A stretch of DNA of 64,000 bases from Rhodothermales bacterium. Its GTDB lineage: Bacteria > Bacteroidota > Rhodothermia > Rhodothermales > UBA10348. Positions 49,034 through 57,141 of this stretch are shown piece after piece. A program made the position numbers and the translations under genes. The stretch is taken from positions 357,745 through 421,744 of the forward strand of contig JAEPNP010000004.1 in NCBI GenBank assembly GCA_017643395.1. The letters are read 5' to 3'. The notes under the pieces are model-generated. The model did not search any database. It saw only the letters and a list, made by a program, of their open reading frames with translations, and was not told where the DNA came from. Every line of letters begins with the position of its first letter. Position 1 is the first letter of the stretch.

Positions 49034-50083
49034 CTATCGCACCACGACCGTGGTCCAGCCGAGCACTCCGTCACCAACCAGCCGCAGCGAGTACACTCCC
49101 GAAGTCAGGAACCCCACATCAAGTTGCAGCGCGTCACCGTCGATCAAGTGCGTGGCCACACGGCGTCCCAGCAAATCGAAGAGCTCTGCGGTGACGGGAC
49201 CGGCAGGTGCGGGGAGGTCGACGCGGACCACCGAGTCGGCTGGGTTTGGGTAGACGGTGTAGCGCTCCGGGCGAGGAAGCTCTTCAGCCTCAAGACCGAT
49301 CTGCGTACCGCTGCTGGTCGTGTCCAGCCAGGCAAACGCATCCGTCAGGATCTGATTCCTGTTGGCGAAATCGATGGTGTGTGTAACGCCCTCCAGGACC
49401 AGAGAGTTGACCACGGCACCCGCCTGGACAAGCGCATCGCGGATCGGAAAGAATCCGGTGGCGAGATTGACCACACCGTCGCTGTCTCCGTGCATGATGT
49501 AGAAGGGCATGCCCGACGCGTTGTCAAGCAAGGCCTGGCTGACCTGGTTGAGGCCCTGCACAAAGGCGCCGATGGTCATGATGCCGGCAAACCTGTCGGC
49601 ATTGGCAAGCCCGTACGTGTAGGCCGCCCGGCCTCCCCAGGAGAACCCCAGCACAAACTCCTTGTCGAGGTCGACGGTGTACCAGGTCTCCATCGAGTCC
49701 AGCAAGGCGGTCGAAAAGGCCTTGTCGATGGGGTCGTCCACACGCCCGTTCGCTCCGCCATCAGGGCACAGCATGAGCAGGTTGTTGGACTCGGCGAAAT
49801 CCGTCAGCGTCGTGCACCACTGCGTGGAGTTGCCCCAGAAGTTGTGCAGTGGATGGAACGCGATGATGAGCTTGTTCGGAGTTCCTTCTGTGTACGCAGA
49901 CGGGACGTAGACCGAATATTTCTTGGCCGGATCACCCTCGAAGGGCATCGTGCCGTTGATGCGCGTTTGCGCGTCCGCCGGAGGGGCCAGGATGACCATC
50001 CCGACCACAAGGACCAGGAGTCCGGTGCAAGTCGGGCGCCGCGTGATGATTGTGAGTCTTGTCATGGTTCTTCGCCTCATCAT
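49034..50083 (-). CDS. secreted PHB-depolymerase-like esterase with T9SS domain
   Basis: 349 aa. A signal region ends near PADAQ (residue 39), after an Arg/Thr-rich start; MMRRR at 50083 overlaps the propeller gene stop (ATGA). The catalytic domain is of the polyhydroxybutyrate depolymerase/feruloyl-esterase type: LIIAFHPLHNFWGN near 72, nucleophile GFSWGGRA near 145, acid in MHGDSDGVV near 196 and base in THTIDF near 235. Residues ~275-349 are a T9SS type A sorting domain (VYPNPADSVVRV...FDLLGRRVA...TSGVYSLRL). Which ester it cleaves is not known. Confidence 0.88.
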   Translation of the reverse strand: MMRRRTMTRLTIITRRPTCTGLLVLVVGMVILAPPADAQTRINGTMPFEGDPAKKYSVYVPSAYTEGTPNKLIIAFHPLHNFWGNSTQWCTTLTDFAESNNLLMLCPDGGANGRVDDPIDKAFSTALLDSMETWYTVDLDKEFVLGFSWGGRAAYTYGLANADRFAGIMTIGAFVQGLNQVSQALLDNASGMPFYIMHGDSDGVVNLATGFFPIRDALVQAGAVVNSLVLEGVTHTIDFANRNQILTDAFAWLDTTSSGTQIGLEAEELPRPERYTVYPNPADSVVRVDLPAPAGPVTAELFDLLGRRVATHLIDGDALQLDVGFLTSGVYSLRLVGDGVLGWTTVVVR

Positions 50084-51249
50084 CGTCGGATAAGGAGCCG
50101 ACTCTCTACGAGATCTCCGGACCGCATCGTATAGAGATAGGTCGCCGGAGGTACGCGTTGACCCGCGTCATTCCGGCCGTCCCACTGCATGGACTGCACC
50201 CCGGCAATCGATTGCGCGGTGAGCGTGCGCACCCGCTGGCCCAGCATGTTGTAGATCTCGACCGATACCTGTCCGGGTTCGCCCAGCGTGTAGGTTATCG
50301 TGGTCGACGCGGTGAACGGATTGGGGTAATTCTCCAGGCTCAGCAGTCCCCCTCGGGGCACTTCGGCTGCGTCCGCGTGGGTCGGCACCGATGAGACCAG
50401 CATGCGCAGCGTGCCGGTGTTGAACTCGGAGACATAGAGCGTATCGCCCGTTGACGAGGCCACAATGCCGTTTGGGCCGTCAAAGCTCGCGGCCGTGCCG
50501 ACGCCATCCGCCTGCCCCTTGGCGCCGCTCCCGGCGATGACCTCCACGGAGGAGCCATCCATCGAGATGCGATACACCTCATTCCGGTTGTAGCTCGTCG
50601 CATAGAGGAAGCCGTTGGACAGCACCAGAAATCCCAAAAACGACTGGATGCTGGCCAGTTCGGTGATGTCACCGGCGGGGGAAATCCGGAAAATGCGGCC
50701 GTTGTTGTAGTTGCCCACGTACAGATTGCGGTCCGCGTCGAAGGCCATTCCGATGGGCCCGTTCAGGGGCGCGCCGGAAACCCAGGTGGTCACATTGCCC
50801 GGGTCGGCGATGGCCACCTTGCTGATCCTCGAGGTTCTGTAGTGGGCGATGTACAGGGTGTCTCCAGCAGCATTGAACAGCACGTTGCTGGGGTTGGCCA
50901 CGGAGATGAAATCCTGGGTGACGGTACCACCCGGCGTCACACGACTGATGCGCCCGCCGAAGACGTTGGCCACGTAGAGATTGCCGGCACCGTCCACGGC
51001 CAGTCCGTTGGGAGTGTCGAAGCCCTCCGCGAAGACCGACACAGTGCCGTCAGGCGTGATGCGACGCACCACAGCCCCCTGGTACTGGGAGATGTAGAGG
51101 TTGCCCGATTGATCAAAGACCATCCCATCGTCCAGACCATTGGCCGACGGAACGGGAGTGCTGACTTCCCACTGTGCCAGGAGGGGCATGGGGGATGTTG
51201 CGAACAGAAAGAGCGGCAGGACGACGCGCAGTAGCAAGCTTTTTTGCAT
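50080..51249 (-). CDS. NHL/SMP-30-type beta-propeller with T9SS domain
   Basis: 389 aa with a signal peptide (cleavage near LLAQW, residue 25). About six blades follow, each with a D-x-x-G-N-L-Y motif: FDQSGNLYISQYQG, VDGAGNLYVANVFGGRISRVT, FDADRNLYVGNYNNGRIFRIS and others. Such propellers bind ligands or, in SMP-30 relatives, hydrolyse lactones; no lactonase residues are evident. The C-terminus (ENYPNPFTASTTITYTLG...GQRVPPATYLYTM...ESRLLIRR) is a T9SS sorting domain. It is translationally coupled to the esterase downstream, so both are likely exported together. Confidence 0.9.
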   Translation of the reverse strand: MQKSLLLRVVLPLFLFATSPMPLLAQWEVSTPVPSANGLDDGMVFDQSGNLYISQYQGAVVRRITPDGTVSVFAEGFDTPNGLAVDGAGNLYVANVFGGRISRVTPGGTVTQDFISVANPSNVLFNAAGDTLYIAHYRTSRISKVAIADPGNVTTWVSGAPLNGPIGMAFDADRNLYVGNYNNGRIFRISPAGDITELASIQSFLGFLVLSNGFLYATSYNRNEVYRISMDGSSVEVIAGSGAKGQADGVGTAASFDGPNGIVASSTGDTLYVSEFNTGTLRMLVSSVPTHADAAEVPRGGLLSLENYPNPFTASTTITYTLGEPGQVSVEIYNMLGQRVRTLTAQSIAGVQSMQWDGRNDAGQRVPPATYLYTMRSGDLVESRLLIRR

Positions 51250-51251
51250 AG

Positions 51252-51284
51252 AGGCTTTCGGGGTTTTGCGATGTCCCGAAGCCT
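51252..51284. repeat. imperfect hairpin next to the propeller start codon
   Basis: AGGCTTTCGGG (51252-51262) pairs with CCCGAAGCCT (51275-51284), with one bulged base and a 12-base loop. It lies in the transcript immediately before the ATG at 51249 and so could hide the ribosome-binding region. No U-run follows, so it does not look like a terminator for the AraC gene upstream. Confidence 0.45.
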
Positions 51285-51349
51285 AGCTGCGCAGGCCGCA
51301 TTCGTCGGTGCATCCGTGCGGATGGCACGCGTGTGTATGCAGAACTACC

Positions 51350-52498
51350 CTATCGCGCGCGCACTCTCGCGTATTGCGATGGCGTCATCTGGGTATGTCG
51401 CTTGAAGATGCGATTGAAGGATGTCTTGCTATTGAATCCGACATCGTGAGCGATGGCCAGCACCGAGAAGTCCCGGTAGCTCGGATCGGTCAGGCGCCTG
51501 CAGGCCTCCTCTACCCGATAGGCGTTGATGAACGCGTGAAAGGACTTTCCGACCTGCTGATTTAGCAGTTGGGTCACGTGATGCCGACTGATGCCAAGCA
51601 TGTCTGCGAGGTCCGACAACTTCAGGTCGCTGCGGAGGTGCGGCTTCTCCTCCTCCATCAGCTCCATCAGTTTGGCCAGGTTCTGTTCCACATAGGGCTC
51701 CGGAAGCGCGGACCGGTCATACTTCCGTCCGTGCAGCGGCGGCGACTGGAAGACCTGAGGGTTCCTGAATGCCGTATAGATGATCAACAGCAGGAACGAC
51801 GAAATGAAGAGCGCGGAGATGTAGTAGTAGTGCACCTCGGCCGTGCCCGTCACCAGCAGTCGCAGCGAGAAGACGGTCTCGTAGGCCATGTAGGCCAGAA
51901 AAACAGTGACCAGCCGCCGAAACCACAGCAGGTACTGGGCGATGTGGTCCGAGGACCTCTCACGGTGGGCCCGCTCGAACCGACGCAGAAGCCGCACGCT
52001 GAGTCCCAGATACACGATCATCTGCATCGTGAAGAGGTACGTGTAGAGCAGCGGGAAGAAACGCAGGCCTCCTGCCTGCGAGAGGTAGAGGTACTTCCCG
52101 TATCCGAGGGCGGCGAAGTGCTGTGGCCAAAACGTGCTGTGCAGAGTGGGCACCAGATAGACCAGAAAAGGGACCAACTGCAGGGCGACTCTCCAGGAGA
52201 GACGCAGCGAATGCCCGGTGAGGAGCCACAGGTACGCATAGAGCGCAGGACCGAGGAGCAGCCAAAACGGGCCGAGAAGAAAACCGAGACCTGAAAGCGA
52301 GCGGTTGAGCCCGGACGTTTGCACGACGTAACCGGTCGTGATTACGGCGATGAGCAGCGCCACGGCGGCCAAAAACCGGTTTGCAGCCGGCTGTCTGCCG
52401 GGATTGAAGCTGAGGATGCCCGCAAGAACGAATCCCTGCAAGGCGCAGAAGCTGAACAGGATGGCCCAGAGGCTCAGGAAGGGATCGGCAGTCGACAC
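51350..52498 (-). CDS. membrane-anchored AraC-family regulator
   Basis: 382 aa. The N-terminal ~220 residues hold about seven transmembrane helices in the layout of 7TM sensor regions. The C-terminal ~100 residues are an AraC-type double helix-turn-helix: LKLSDLADMLGISRHHVTQLLNQQVGKSF near 290 and YRDFSVLAIAHDVGFNSKTSFNRIFKRHTQMTPSQYARV at the end. Such proteins sense a membrane-related signal and bind DNA directly. The target is not visible; the divergent ToxR-like gene and the hairpin-preceded propeller gene are candidates. Confidence 0.93.
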   Translation of the reverse strand: MSTADPFLSLWAILFSFCALQGFVLAGILSFNPGRQPAANRFLAAVALLIAVITTGYVVQTSGLNRSLSGLGFLLGPFWLLLGPALYAYLWLLTGHSLRLSWRVALQLVPFLVYLVPTLHSTFWPQHFAALGYGKYLYLSQAGGLRFFPLLYTYLFTMQMIVYLGLSVRLLRRFERAHRERSSDHIAQYLLWFRRLVTVFLAYMAYETVFSLRLLVTGTAEVHYYYISALFISSFLLLIIYTAFRNPQVFQSPPLHGRKYDRSALPEPYVEQNLAKLMELMEEEKPHLRSDLKLSDLADMLGISRHHVTQLLNQQVGKSFHAFINAYRVEEACRRLTDPSYRDFSVLAIAHDVGFNSKTSFNRIFKRHTQMTPSQYARVRAR

Positions 52499-52532
52499 GC
52501 GGCTGGGGTTCGTTGCAATGTGGTGTCGAGGA

Positions 52533-52571
52533 TACCAGCCTTTCCCTGCGCCCGGAATGCCAAAGCTGGTA
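52533..52571. promoter_or_regulatory. inverted repeat between divergent regulator genes
   Basis: TACCAGCCTTT (52533-52543) and AAAGCTGGTA (52562-52571) form a near-perfect inverted repeat with an 18-base spacer. It lies between the AraC-type gene (starting at 52498, minus strand) and the ToxR-like gene (starting at 52654, plus strand). Dimeric regulator binding is the likely reading. No standard promoter was recognised in the 155-base gap. Confidence 0.45.
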
Positions 52572-52653
52572 CAGGGGCAGATGCGTGACTTCGCGGGGCA
52601 ACCTCACCTGGCGCCGGACGTAGCGGTCCGAGAGCGTCCAGCCCCAAGGAATC

Positions 52654-53244
52654 ATGAGAACACGCCCCCTGGAAAAGCGAGAGACCGAGTGGCGGCTCGG
52701 CACATGGTGCGTACAGCCGCACAATCACCGACTTGTGGACCGGGCCGGCAGCGTGCGCATCGACCCCAAGCTCATGGACCTGTTGGTGTGCCTTGCAGAC
52801 GCTCCGGGCGAAACGCTTCAGCGTGCAGAGCTGCTGGGCCGGGTCTGGACCGGCGTCGTGGTGAGCGACGATACGCTCAATCAGGCGATATCGCGCCTTC
52901 GTCGGATCCTGGGTGACGATTCCAGGGCTCCGAGATATATCGAAACCGTCCCCAGAGTCGGCTACCGGTTGATTGCACCTGTCTCCCGAGGTCCGGCCAA
53001 ACCTCGGCAGTGGGCACGGAGACTGCCGCTGTCGGTTCGGCTGTTAGCCGCGGCGGCGGTGTTGGTCCCGCTACTCTGGATGGCCGGGCAGACGAAGGAG
53101 CTTGCCCAGAGCGCGCTTGACCCGCCGATCGAGATTCTTGGCGATCCGTTTGAAGACCCGCCGGACGTGGTCTTTCTCGACCCCGACGAAGCGGTCCGGG
53201 TCATCGTGATGGGAGTGATGAGCAGGGTGTGGTCTCAACCGTAG
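52654..53244 (+). CDS. ToxR/CadC-like transmembrane winged-helix regulator
   Basis: 196 aa. Residues ~13-108 are an OmpR/PhoB-type winged helix (RIDPKLMDLLVCLADAPGETLQRAELLGRVWTGVVVSDDTLNQAISRLRRILGDD, then APRYIETVPRVGYRL wing). A transmembrane segment at 127-144 and a ~50-residue outer domain follow. This is a ToxR/CadC one-piece sensor-regulator that binds DNA from the membrane. An AAGGA lies just before the ATG. It is followed six bases later by the T9SS repeat protein, its likely target or partner. Confidence 0.92.
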   Translation: MRTRPLEKRETEWRLGTWCVQPHNHRLVDRAGSVRIDPKLMDLLVCLADAPGETLQRAELLGRVWTGVVVSDDTLNQAISRLRRILGDDSRAPRYIETVPRVGYRLIAPVSRGPAKPRQWARRLPLSVRLLAAAAVLVPLLWMAGQTKELAQSALDPPIEILGDPFEDPPDVVFLDPDEAVRVIVMGVMSRVWSQP

Positions 53245-53250
53245 GAGGCG

Positions 53251-54654
53251 ATGGCGCGCATTCATCAGCTGGTTTTCCTCTCGATTCTGGCGTGCAGCAG
53301 TTCCGCCAGAGCGCAGCCATGTGCACCCATTCAGCCGCAGTCCCTGGTCGAACAACCGTGGACGCAGCTCTTGGGGTTCGGCACCGCGGTGGATCACGAG
53401 GGATCGCGGGCGGTGATCGGTGGACCCGGGAGATCCGGGGCCTGGATGGAGGGAGCCGCCTGGGTCATGGAAGAGGAACTGGGCACATGGCGAGAGCGGG
53501 CGTTTCTGCAGCCATCCGAGCGGGCCATGCAGTTCGGGTATGCAGTTGCGCTTTACGAAGACTATCTGGCCGTCGGGGCTCCCGCATTCTTCCCGCAGGG
53601 TCAGACAGGCAAGGTGTTCCTGTACCACTTCAACGGCACTGAGTGGATCGAGCGCGCTGTACTCACTTCACCAGCCGAAGAACCGGGCGACAGTTTTGGA
53701 TACTCTGTCGCGGTTTCCGAGTCCGCGCTGGTCGTCGGTGCACCTGGGGCGTCCGGCCGTTCGGGAAATGCGTACCTGTTTCCTCTCCCAATTCAGGAAC
53801 TGGAGGGGGGCATTCTCGGGGTCCTTTCGCTACGAGACCACATCACCCAATCCCTTGAAGAGTTCGGACACTCGGTGACGGCGTCCGGAAGGTTTGCCGC
53901 AGCAAGCGGGACCCGCTTCGGTCCGGTGGCCATATTCGAACGGGGCGTAAGCTGGCATTTGGTCCGGACATTGCAGTCCCCGGAAGGCTGGCAGAGTCTC
54001 TACTTCGGACGGTCCATCGCTCTGCACGAGAGTCAGCTTGTAGTAGGCAACTACAAAGGCGGCGCGGGCGGCGTTGCTCACGTCTTTTCGCGACACGACT
54101 CAGGAGTCTGGCAGGAGGTCGCCGTACTTGAGTCGCCCGATCCCGAGCACACAGACCGGTTTGCATGGACGGTCGATGTGGCCGAGGGGCGGATCGGCGT
54201 GGCCCCAAGAACGGGGCAAATCAGCGTCTTTCGGGGAGAAGGGTCCACATGGGACCCCGCACCTCGGCTGGTCGAGCCGTGCGACGGGGGTTTCAGGCGA
54301 GATCTCTCTGTGGGGCAACATTCCGTGCTTGTCGGCTCGGTGGCTGCGAACGCGATCTTCGCACTGGACGAACGTGGAACGTCGACCCTCGCCGACCCGG
54401 CGGCCGTCACTCGTGACTTCGGCGTCGAGGCCTTTCCAAATCCCTCAACGGGCGGGCTGACGCTGATCGCCCGCTCTCCGTCCGCTGTCGGCAGTACCGT
54501 GGAGATTCTGGACGTGCTGGGTCGTCGAGTGGGGCGCGTGACGCTGAGTGGGAGGCAGACTCGGGTCGAAACGCAGGACTACGCCCGCGGACTGTACCTC
54601 CTGGTCGTGACCGGCCGTGACGGCGCCCAACTGACAACCTGGGTCAAGCGCTAG
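53251..54654 (+). CDS. FG-GAP-like repeat protein with T9SS sorting domain
   Basis: 467 aa with a signal peptide (cleavage near ARAQP, residue 22). The body consists of repeated segments about 50-55 residues long, each with a G-x-A-V-A-x...VGAP / VVG motif (LGFGTAVDHEG, MQFGYAVALYEDYLAVGAP, DSFGYSVAVSESALVVGAP, EFGHSVTASGRF), the FG-GAP-type propeller of hemolysin-like exported proteins. The end is a T9SS sorting domain (FPNPSTGGLTL...LDVLGRRVGRV...ARGLYLLVVTG). It lies six bases after the ToxR-like regulator and probably shares its transcript. Confidence 0.88.
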   Translation: MARIHQLVFLSILACSSSARAQPCAPIQPQSLVEQPWTQLLGFGTAVDHEGSRAVIGGPGRSGAWMEGAAWVMEEELGTWRERAFLQPSERAMQFGYAVALYEDYLAVGAPAFFPQGQTGKVFLYHFNGTEWIERAVLTSPAEEPGDSFGYSVAVSESALVVGAPGASGRSGNAYLFPLPIQELEGGILGVLSLRDHITQSLEEFGHSVTASGRFAAASGTRFGPVAIFERGVSWHLVRTLQSPEGWQSLYFGRSIALHESQLVVGNYKGGAGGVAHVFSRHDSGVWQEVAVLESPDPEHTDRFAWTVDVAEGRIGVAPRTGQISVFRGEGSTWDPAPRLVEPCDGGFRRDLSVGQHSVLVGSVAANAIFALDERGTSTLADPAAVTRDFGVEAFPNPSTGGLTLIARSPSAVGSTVEILDVLGRRVGRVTLSGRQTRVETQDYARGLYLLVVTGRDGAQLTTWVKR

Positions 54655-54665
54655 TCGCCGCCGCC

Positions 54666-56108
54666 CTACTCCACGGCTGCGAGCACCCGCCTGAGCACCT
54701 CGAGCGAGCGACTGTGCCCATAGCGGGTGTTGTAGGCCGCGCTCTGGGTGACGACAACCAGCCGCTGTTCCGGAAACGCGTAAATCTTGTTTCCCCCGTT
54801 GCCGGACGCGAGGAAGTAGGGGAACGGCTTGTCGCCAATCGTAAGTGTATGTGTGTACCAGGAGTACCCGTATCCGTCATAGTTCTCCCATGGAACCGGA
54901 TACAGGGGTTCGACGGAGGCCCGAACCCAAGCCTCCGGAAGCACTCGCTGGCCGTTCCAGAGGCCTCCGTCCAGGTATACCTGGCCCAGCTTGGCCATGT
55001 CCCGTGCGCGGAGTGACAGGTTGCCCTGACCGACCGTGCGCCCGTTGGGGGTTTGCAACCATCGGTAGCGATCAATGCCGAGCGGCCCGAACAGCCGCTC
55101 CTCCGCATACGTCGCAAGTGACTGTCCCGACGCCTCTTCGACGGCCGCTCCCGCCAGGAACGAGCTGGCCGACGAGTACATCCAGGCGCTTCCGGGTTCA
55201 TGCGACATGGGCAGGTCAAGCACGAATCGCACCCAATCCTCCGACTCCCACATGTGATCCTCGTACCCCGGTGAGGACGGGTCGTCAGCGTCCGCGTGGA
55301 GACCGGATGTCATGGTAAGGAGGTGTGCCATGGTGATGGCTTGCTTGCCTGCTCGGTCGTGCAGCACCGGCGCATAGGACGGAAAGAGTGGCAAGACCGG
55401 TGCGTCGACGCCCTGGATCAGGCCTTCAGCGATTGCGATTCCGACCAACGCGGACGTGACGCTCTTCCCTGCCGACCGCATGTCCTGCAGGGAGTCGGGG
55501 CCGTGGCCATGGAAGTAATGCTCGGCCACCAGTTTGCCGTTCCGTGCGACGACCAGGCTGCGGAAGTCATCGTGTTCGTCCTCTTCGATGAAGGCGACCG
55601 CTTGTGACAGAAGGTCCGGATCCAGGCCTTCAGCCGCGGGGTGTGAAATCGCCCAGCCCTCCGGCGCGTTCGCGCCCTCGGTGGGGATTCGTTTCATCCT
55701 GCTGAAGGGAAATCCATTGCATCCGATGCGCGGCGTCTCTCTCTGTGAATCCGGCGCTGCCCGCGCCTCCTCCAGCGAACCGGCGTCGTAGACCGCGTAG
55801 CAGAACGCCCACTCGAATTCGGAATCTTCCAGTGCCACCCAATCGATCCGGGTCCACAAGCCCGCCTCCGACGGGTTGTCGGCGCCATTCTGCGCGAGCA
55901 GGTACTTCCCCTCTGGGTTCCATTCGACAACGTGGTAGCGCGTCGAGGGGCGTTGCAGCCAAAGATCAGGTGTGACGCTGTATTCGATGCCGTAGTCGTC
56001 AGCAAAGAGACCAGTGAACCCGTCCGGCGATCCCGGGGTCTCCGGGGCAGGTCGGCCGCAGCCGAGACAGAAAGCGGCCAGGCAGACTGAGAATGATGTT
56101 CTGATCAC
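54666..56108 (-). CDS. serine hydrolase, class C beta-lactamase / penicillin-binding-like lipoprotein
   Basis: 480 aa from a GTG at 56108, chosen because it places a signal peptide with lipobox (AAFCLGC, Cys16) at the N-terminus; the open frame continues back to 56240 with non-signal sequence. The domain is of the AmpC/DacB type (beta-lactamase family): SAGKSVTSALVG with Ser-x-x-Lys, MYSSASSFL as the Tyr-x-Ser element, and the late LASGNGGNKIYAFPEQRLVVV as the third motif. Relatives are esterases and D-aminopeptidases as well as beta-lactamases. No resistance role is implied by context. Confidence 0.9.
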   Translation of the reverse strand: MIRTSFSVCLAAFCLGCGRPAPETPGSPDGFTGLFADDYGIEYSVTPDLWLQRPSTRYHVVEWNPEGKYLLAQNGADNPSEAGLWTRIDWVALEDSEFEWAFCYAVYDAGSLEEARAAPDSQRETPRIGCNGFPFSRMKRIPTEGANAPEGWAISHPAAEGLDPDLLSQAVAFIEEDEHDDFRSLVVARNGKLVAEHYFHGHGPDSLQDMRSAGKSVTSALVGIAIAEGLIQGVDAPVLPLFPSYAPVLHDRAGKQAITMAHLLTMTSGLHADADDPSSPGYEDHMWESEDWVRFVLDLPMSHEPGSAWMYSSASSFLAGAAVEEASGQSLATYAEERLFGPLGIDRYRWLQTPNGRTVGQGNLSLRARDMAKLGQVYLDGGLWNGQRVLPEAWVRASVEPLYPVPWENYDGYGYSWYTHTLTIGDKPFPYFLASGNGGNKIYAFPEQRLVVVTQSAAYNTRYGHSRSLEVLRRVLAAVE

Positions 56109-56255
56109 GACGAGGACTTCATTTGCTCTTGCCACGCAAGATAGACCCGCCTGGACGGGGTCCGTCGCGGCCTGGCTTAAAGCCGATGTCCCCGGTGCCG
56201 AAACCCAGGGCCGGGGCAGTTGCCCCATCGCCCGTTCCATGTGGAGTCAGTTGAG

Positions 56256-56696
56256 ATGAAATCGAAGAAGGTCCTTATTGGTTGTGCCATTGTGTTGGTT
56301 GCGCTTCTCGGCGCTGACGCCATGGATCCCGGGGGTAGCCAGGTAGACGACCTCTACCTGAAGGCCCACCGATTCGTTTACCCTGATCACGTGCCTGTTC
56401 GGCAGGTAGATGGCTCCGTCACATGGCGCCATCGGGATCACTTCGTGAACAGCGCGGATCACTTCCTGCAGCTGGTCGAAGAAAAAAGGTTTCACGCCGT
56501 GCATGCGTACGCGAAGCTGGTCTTGGAGGAGCGGCCCCGAGAGGCGGATTCGCTTGCCTCCCTGTACATCGCGCGCGAGGATGCTCGCATGATGGCAGTG
56601 GCAGGCCCTCTGCCTCACGAGAGCGCAGCGGAGCATGCGGACCGCGTCAGACGTGGCCGGTCTGCGCTGGGGTTTGAAGGGGACATCGGACCCTGA
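56256..56696 (+). CDS. secreted protein of unknown function
   Basis: 146 aa from the ATG at 56256 with a signal peptide (VLIGCAIVLVALLGADA). A lipobox is not convincing. The mature part is rich in His, Glu and Arg (FVYPDHVPVRQVDGSVTWRHRDHFVNSADHF) and helical after residue ~60, but I recognise no family. The start is divergent from the serine hydrolase; the 147-base gap between them shows no recognisable operator. It converges with the VOC gene, 22 bases apart. Confidence 0.7.
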   Translation: MKSKKVLIGCAIVLVALLGADAMDPGGSQVDDLYLKAHRFVYPDHVPVRQVDGSVTWRHRDHFVNSADHFLQLVEEKRFHAVHAYAKLVLEERPREADSLASLYIAREDARMMAVAGPLPHESAAEHADRVRRGRSALGFEGDIGP

Positions 56697-56718
56697 CAAC
56701 CGCTTGTCTCCGCGGCGT

Positions 56719-57120
56719 CTACGAGACCTCGCTGATCTCCAGGAGGTGCCCGTCCGGATCACGAAAGAAGCAACGGATCTCGCCACCCCGGTCATTCGGG
56801 GGCGTCAGGAACTCGGCGCCGCGACCCTTCAGCACCTCGTAGGCCTTCCGGCAATCGGGCACGCGCATGGTGAGCTGATGGCTCACAGAATCCGCATCCC
56901 GGGGCGGCTCGAACGTCACACCTGGTTTGTCCACTGTCGGTCCTCCCCCAGTGACCAAAAGCAGCCAGACACCCTGGAACCGGAGCACGCAGGGGGTCCC
57001 TCCGTACTCCCGGTAGACATCCGCGCCCAAAACATCGCGATAGAAGTCTCGGGAGCGGTTTACGTCGCTGACCACGAGGAGCTGCGTGAGCTCAACGTCG
57101 GGAGTTGGGAATTCAGGCAT
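56719..57120 (-). CDS. VOC family protein
   Basis: 133 aa single VOC domain. It begins VELTQLLVVSDVNRSRDFYRDVLGADV and ends EIRCFFRDPDGHLLEISEVS, with D-P-D-G-H-L-L-E as the last metal-ligand region. The first module has no His at the usual position, so metal binding may be incomplete. No reaction can be assigned. It follows the Asp-box lipoprotein on the same strand, 21 bases apart. Confidence 0.88.
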   Translation of the reverse strand: MPEFPTPDVELTQLLVVSDVNRSRDFYRDVLGADVYREYGGTPCVLRFQGVWLLLVTGGGPTVDKPGVTFEPPRDADSVSHQLTMRVPDCRKAYEVLKGRGAEFLTPPNDRGGEIRCFFRDPDGHLLEISEVS

Positions 57121-57141
57121 CCGGGGTCACGGGGCTGGTGC

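Noticed and set aside
51252..51284. Rho-independent terminator after the AraC gene
   Set aside because: The hairpin is not followed by a U-run in the transcript and lies directly on the next start codon.
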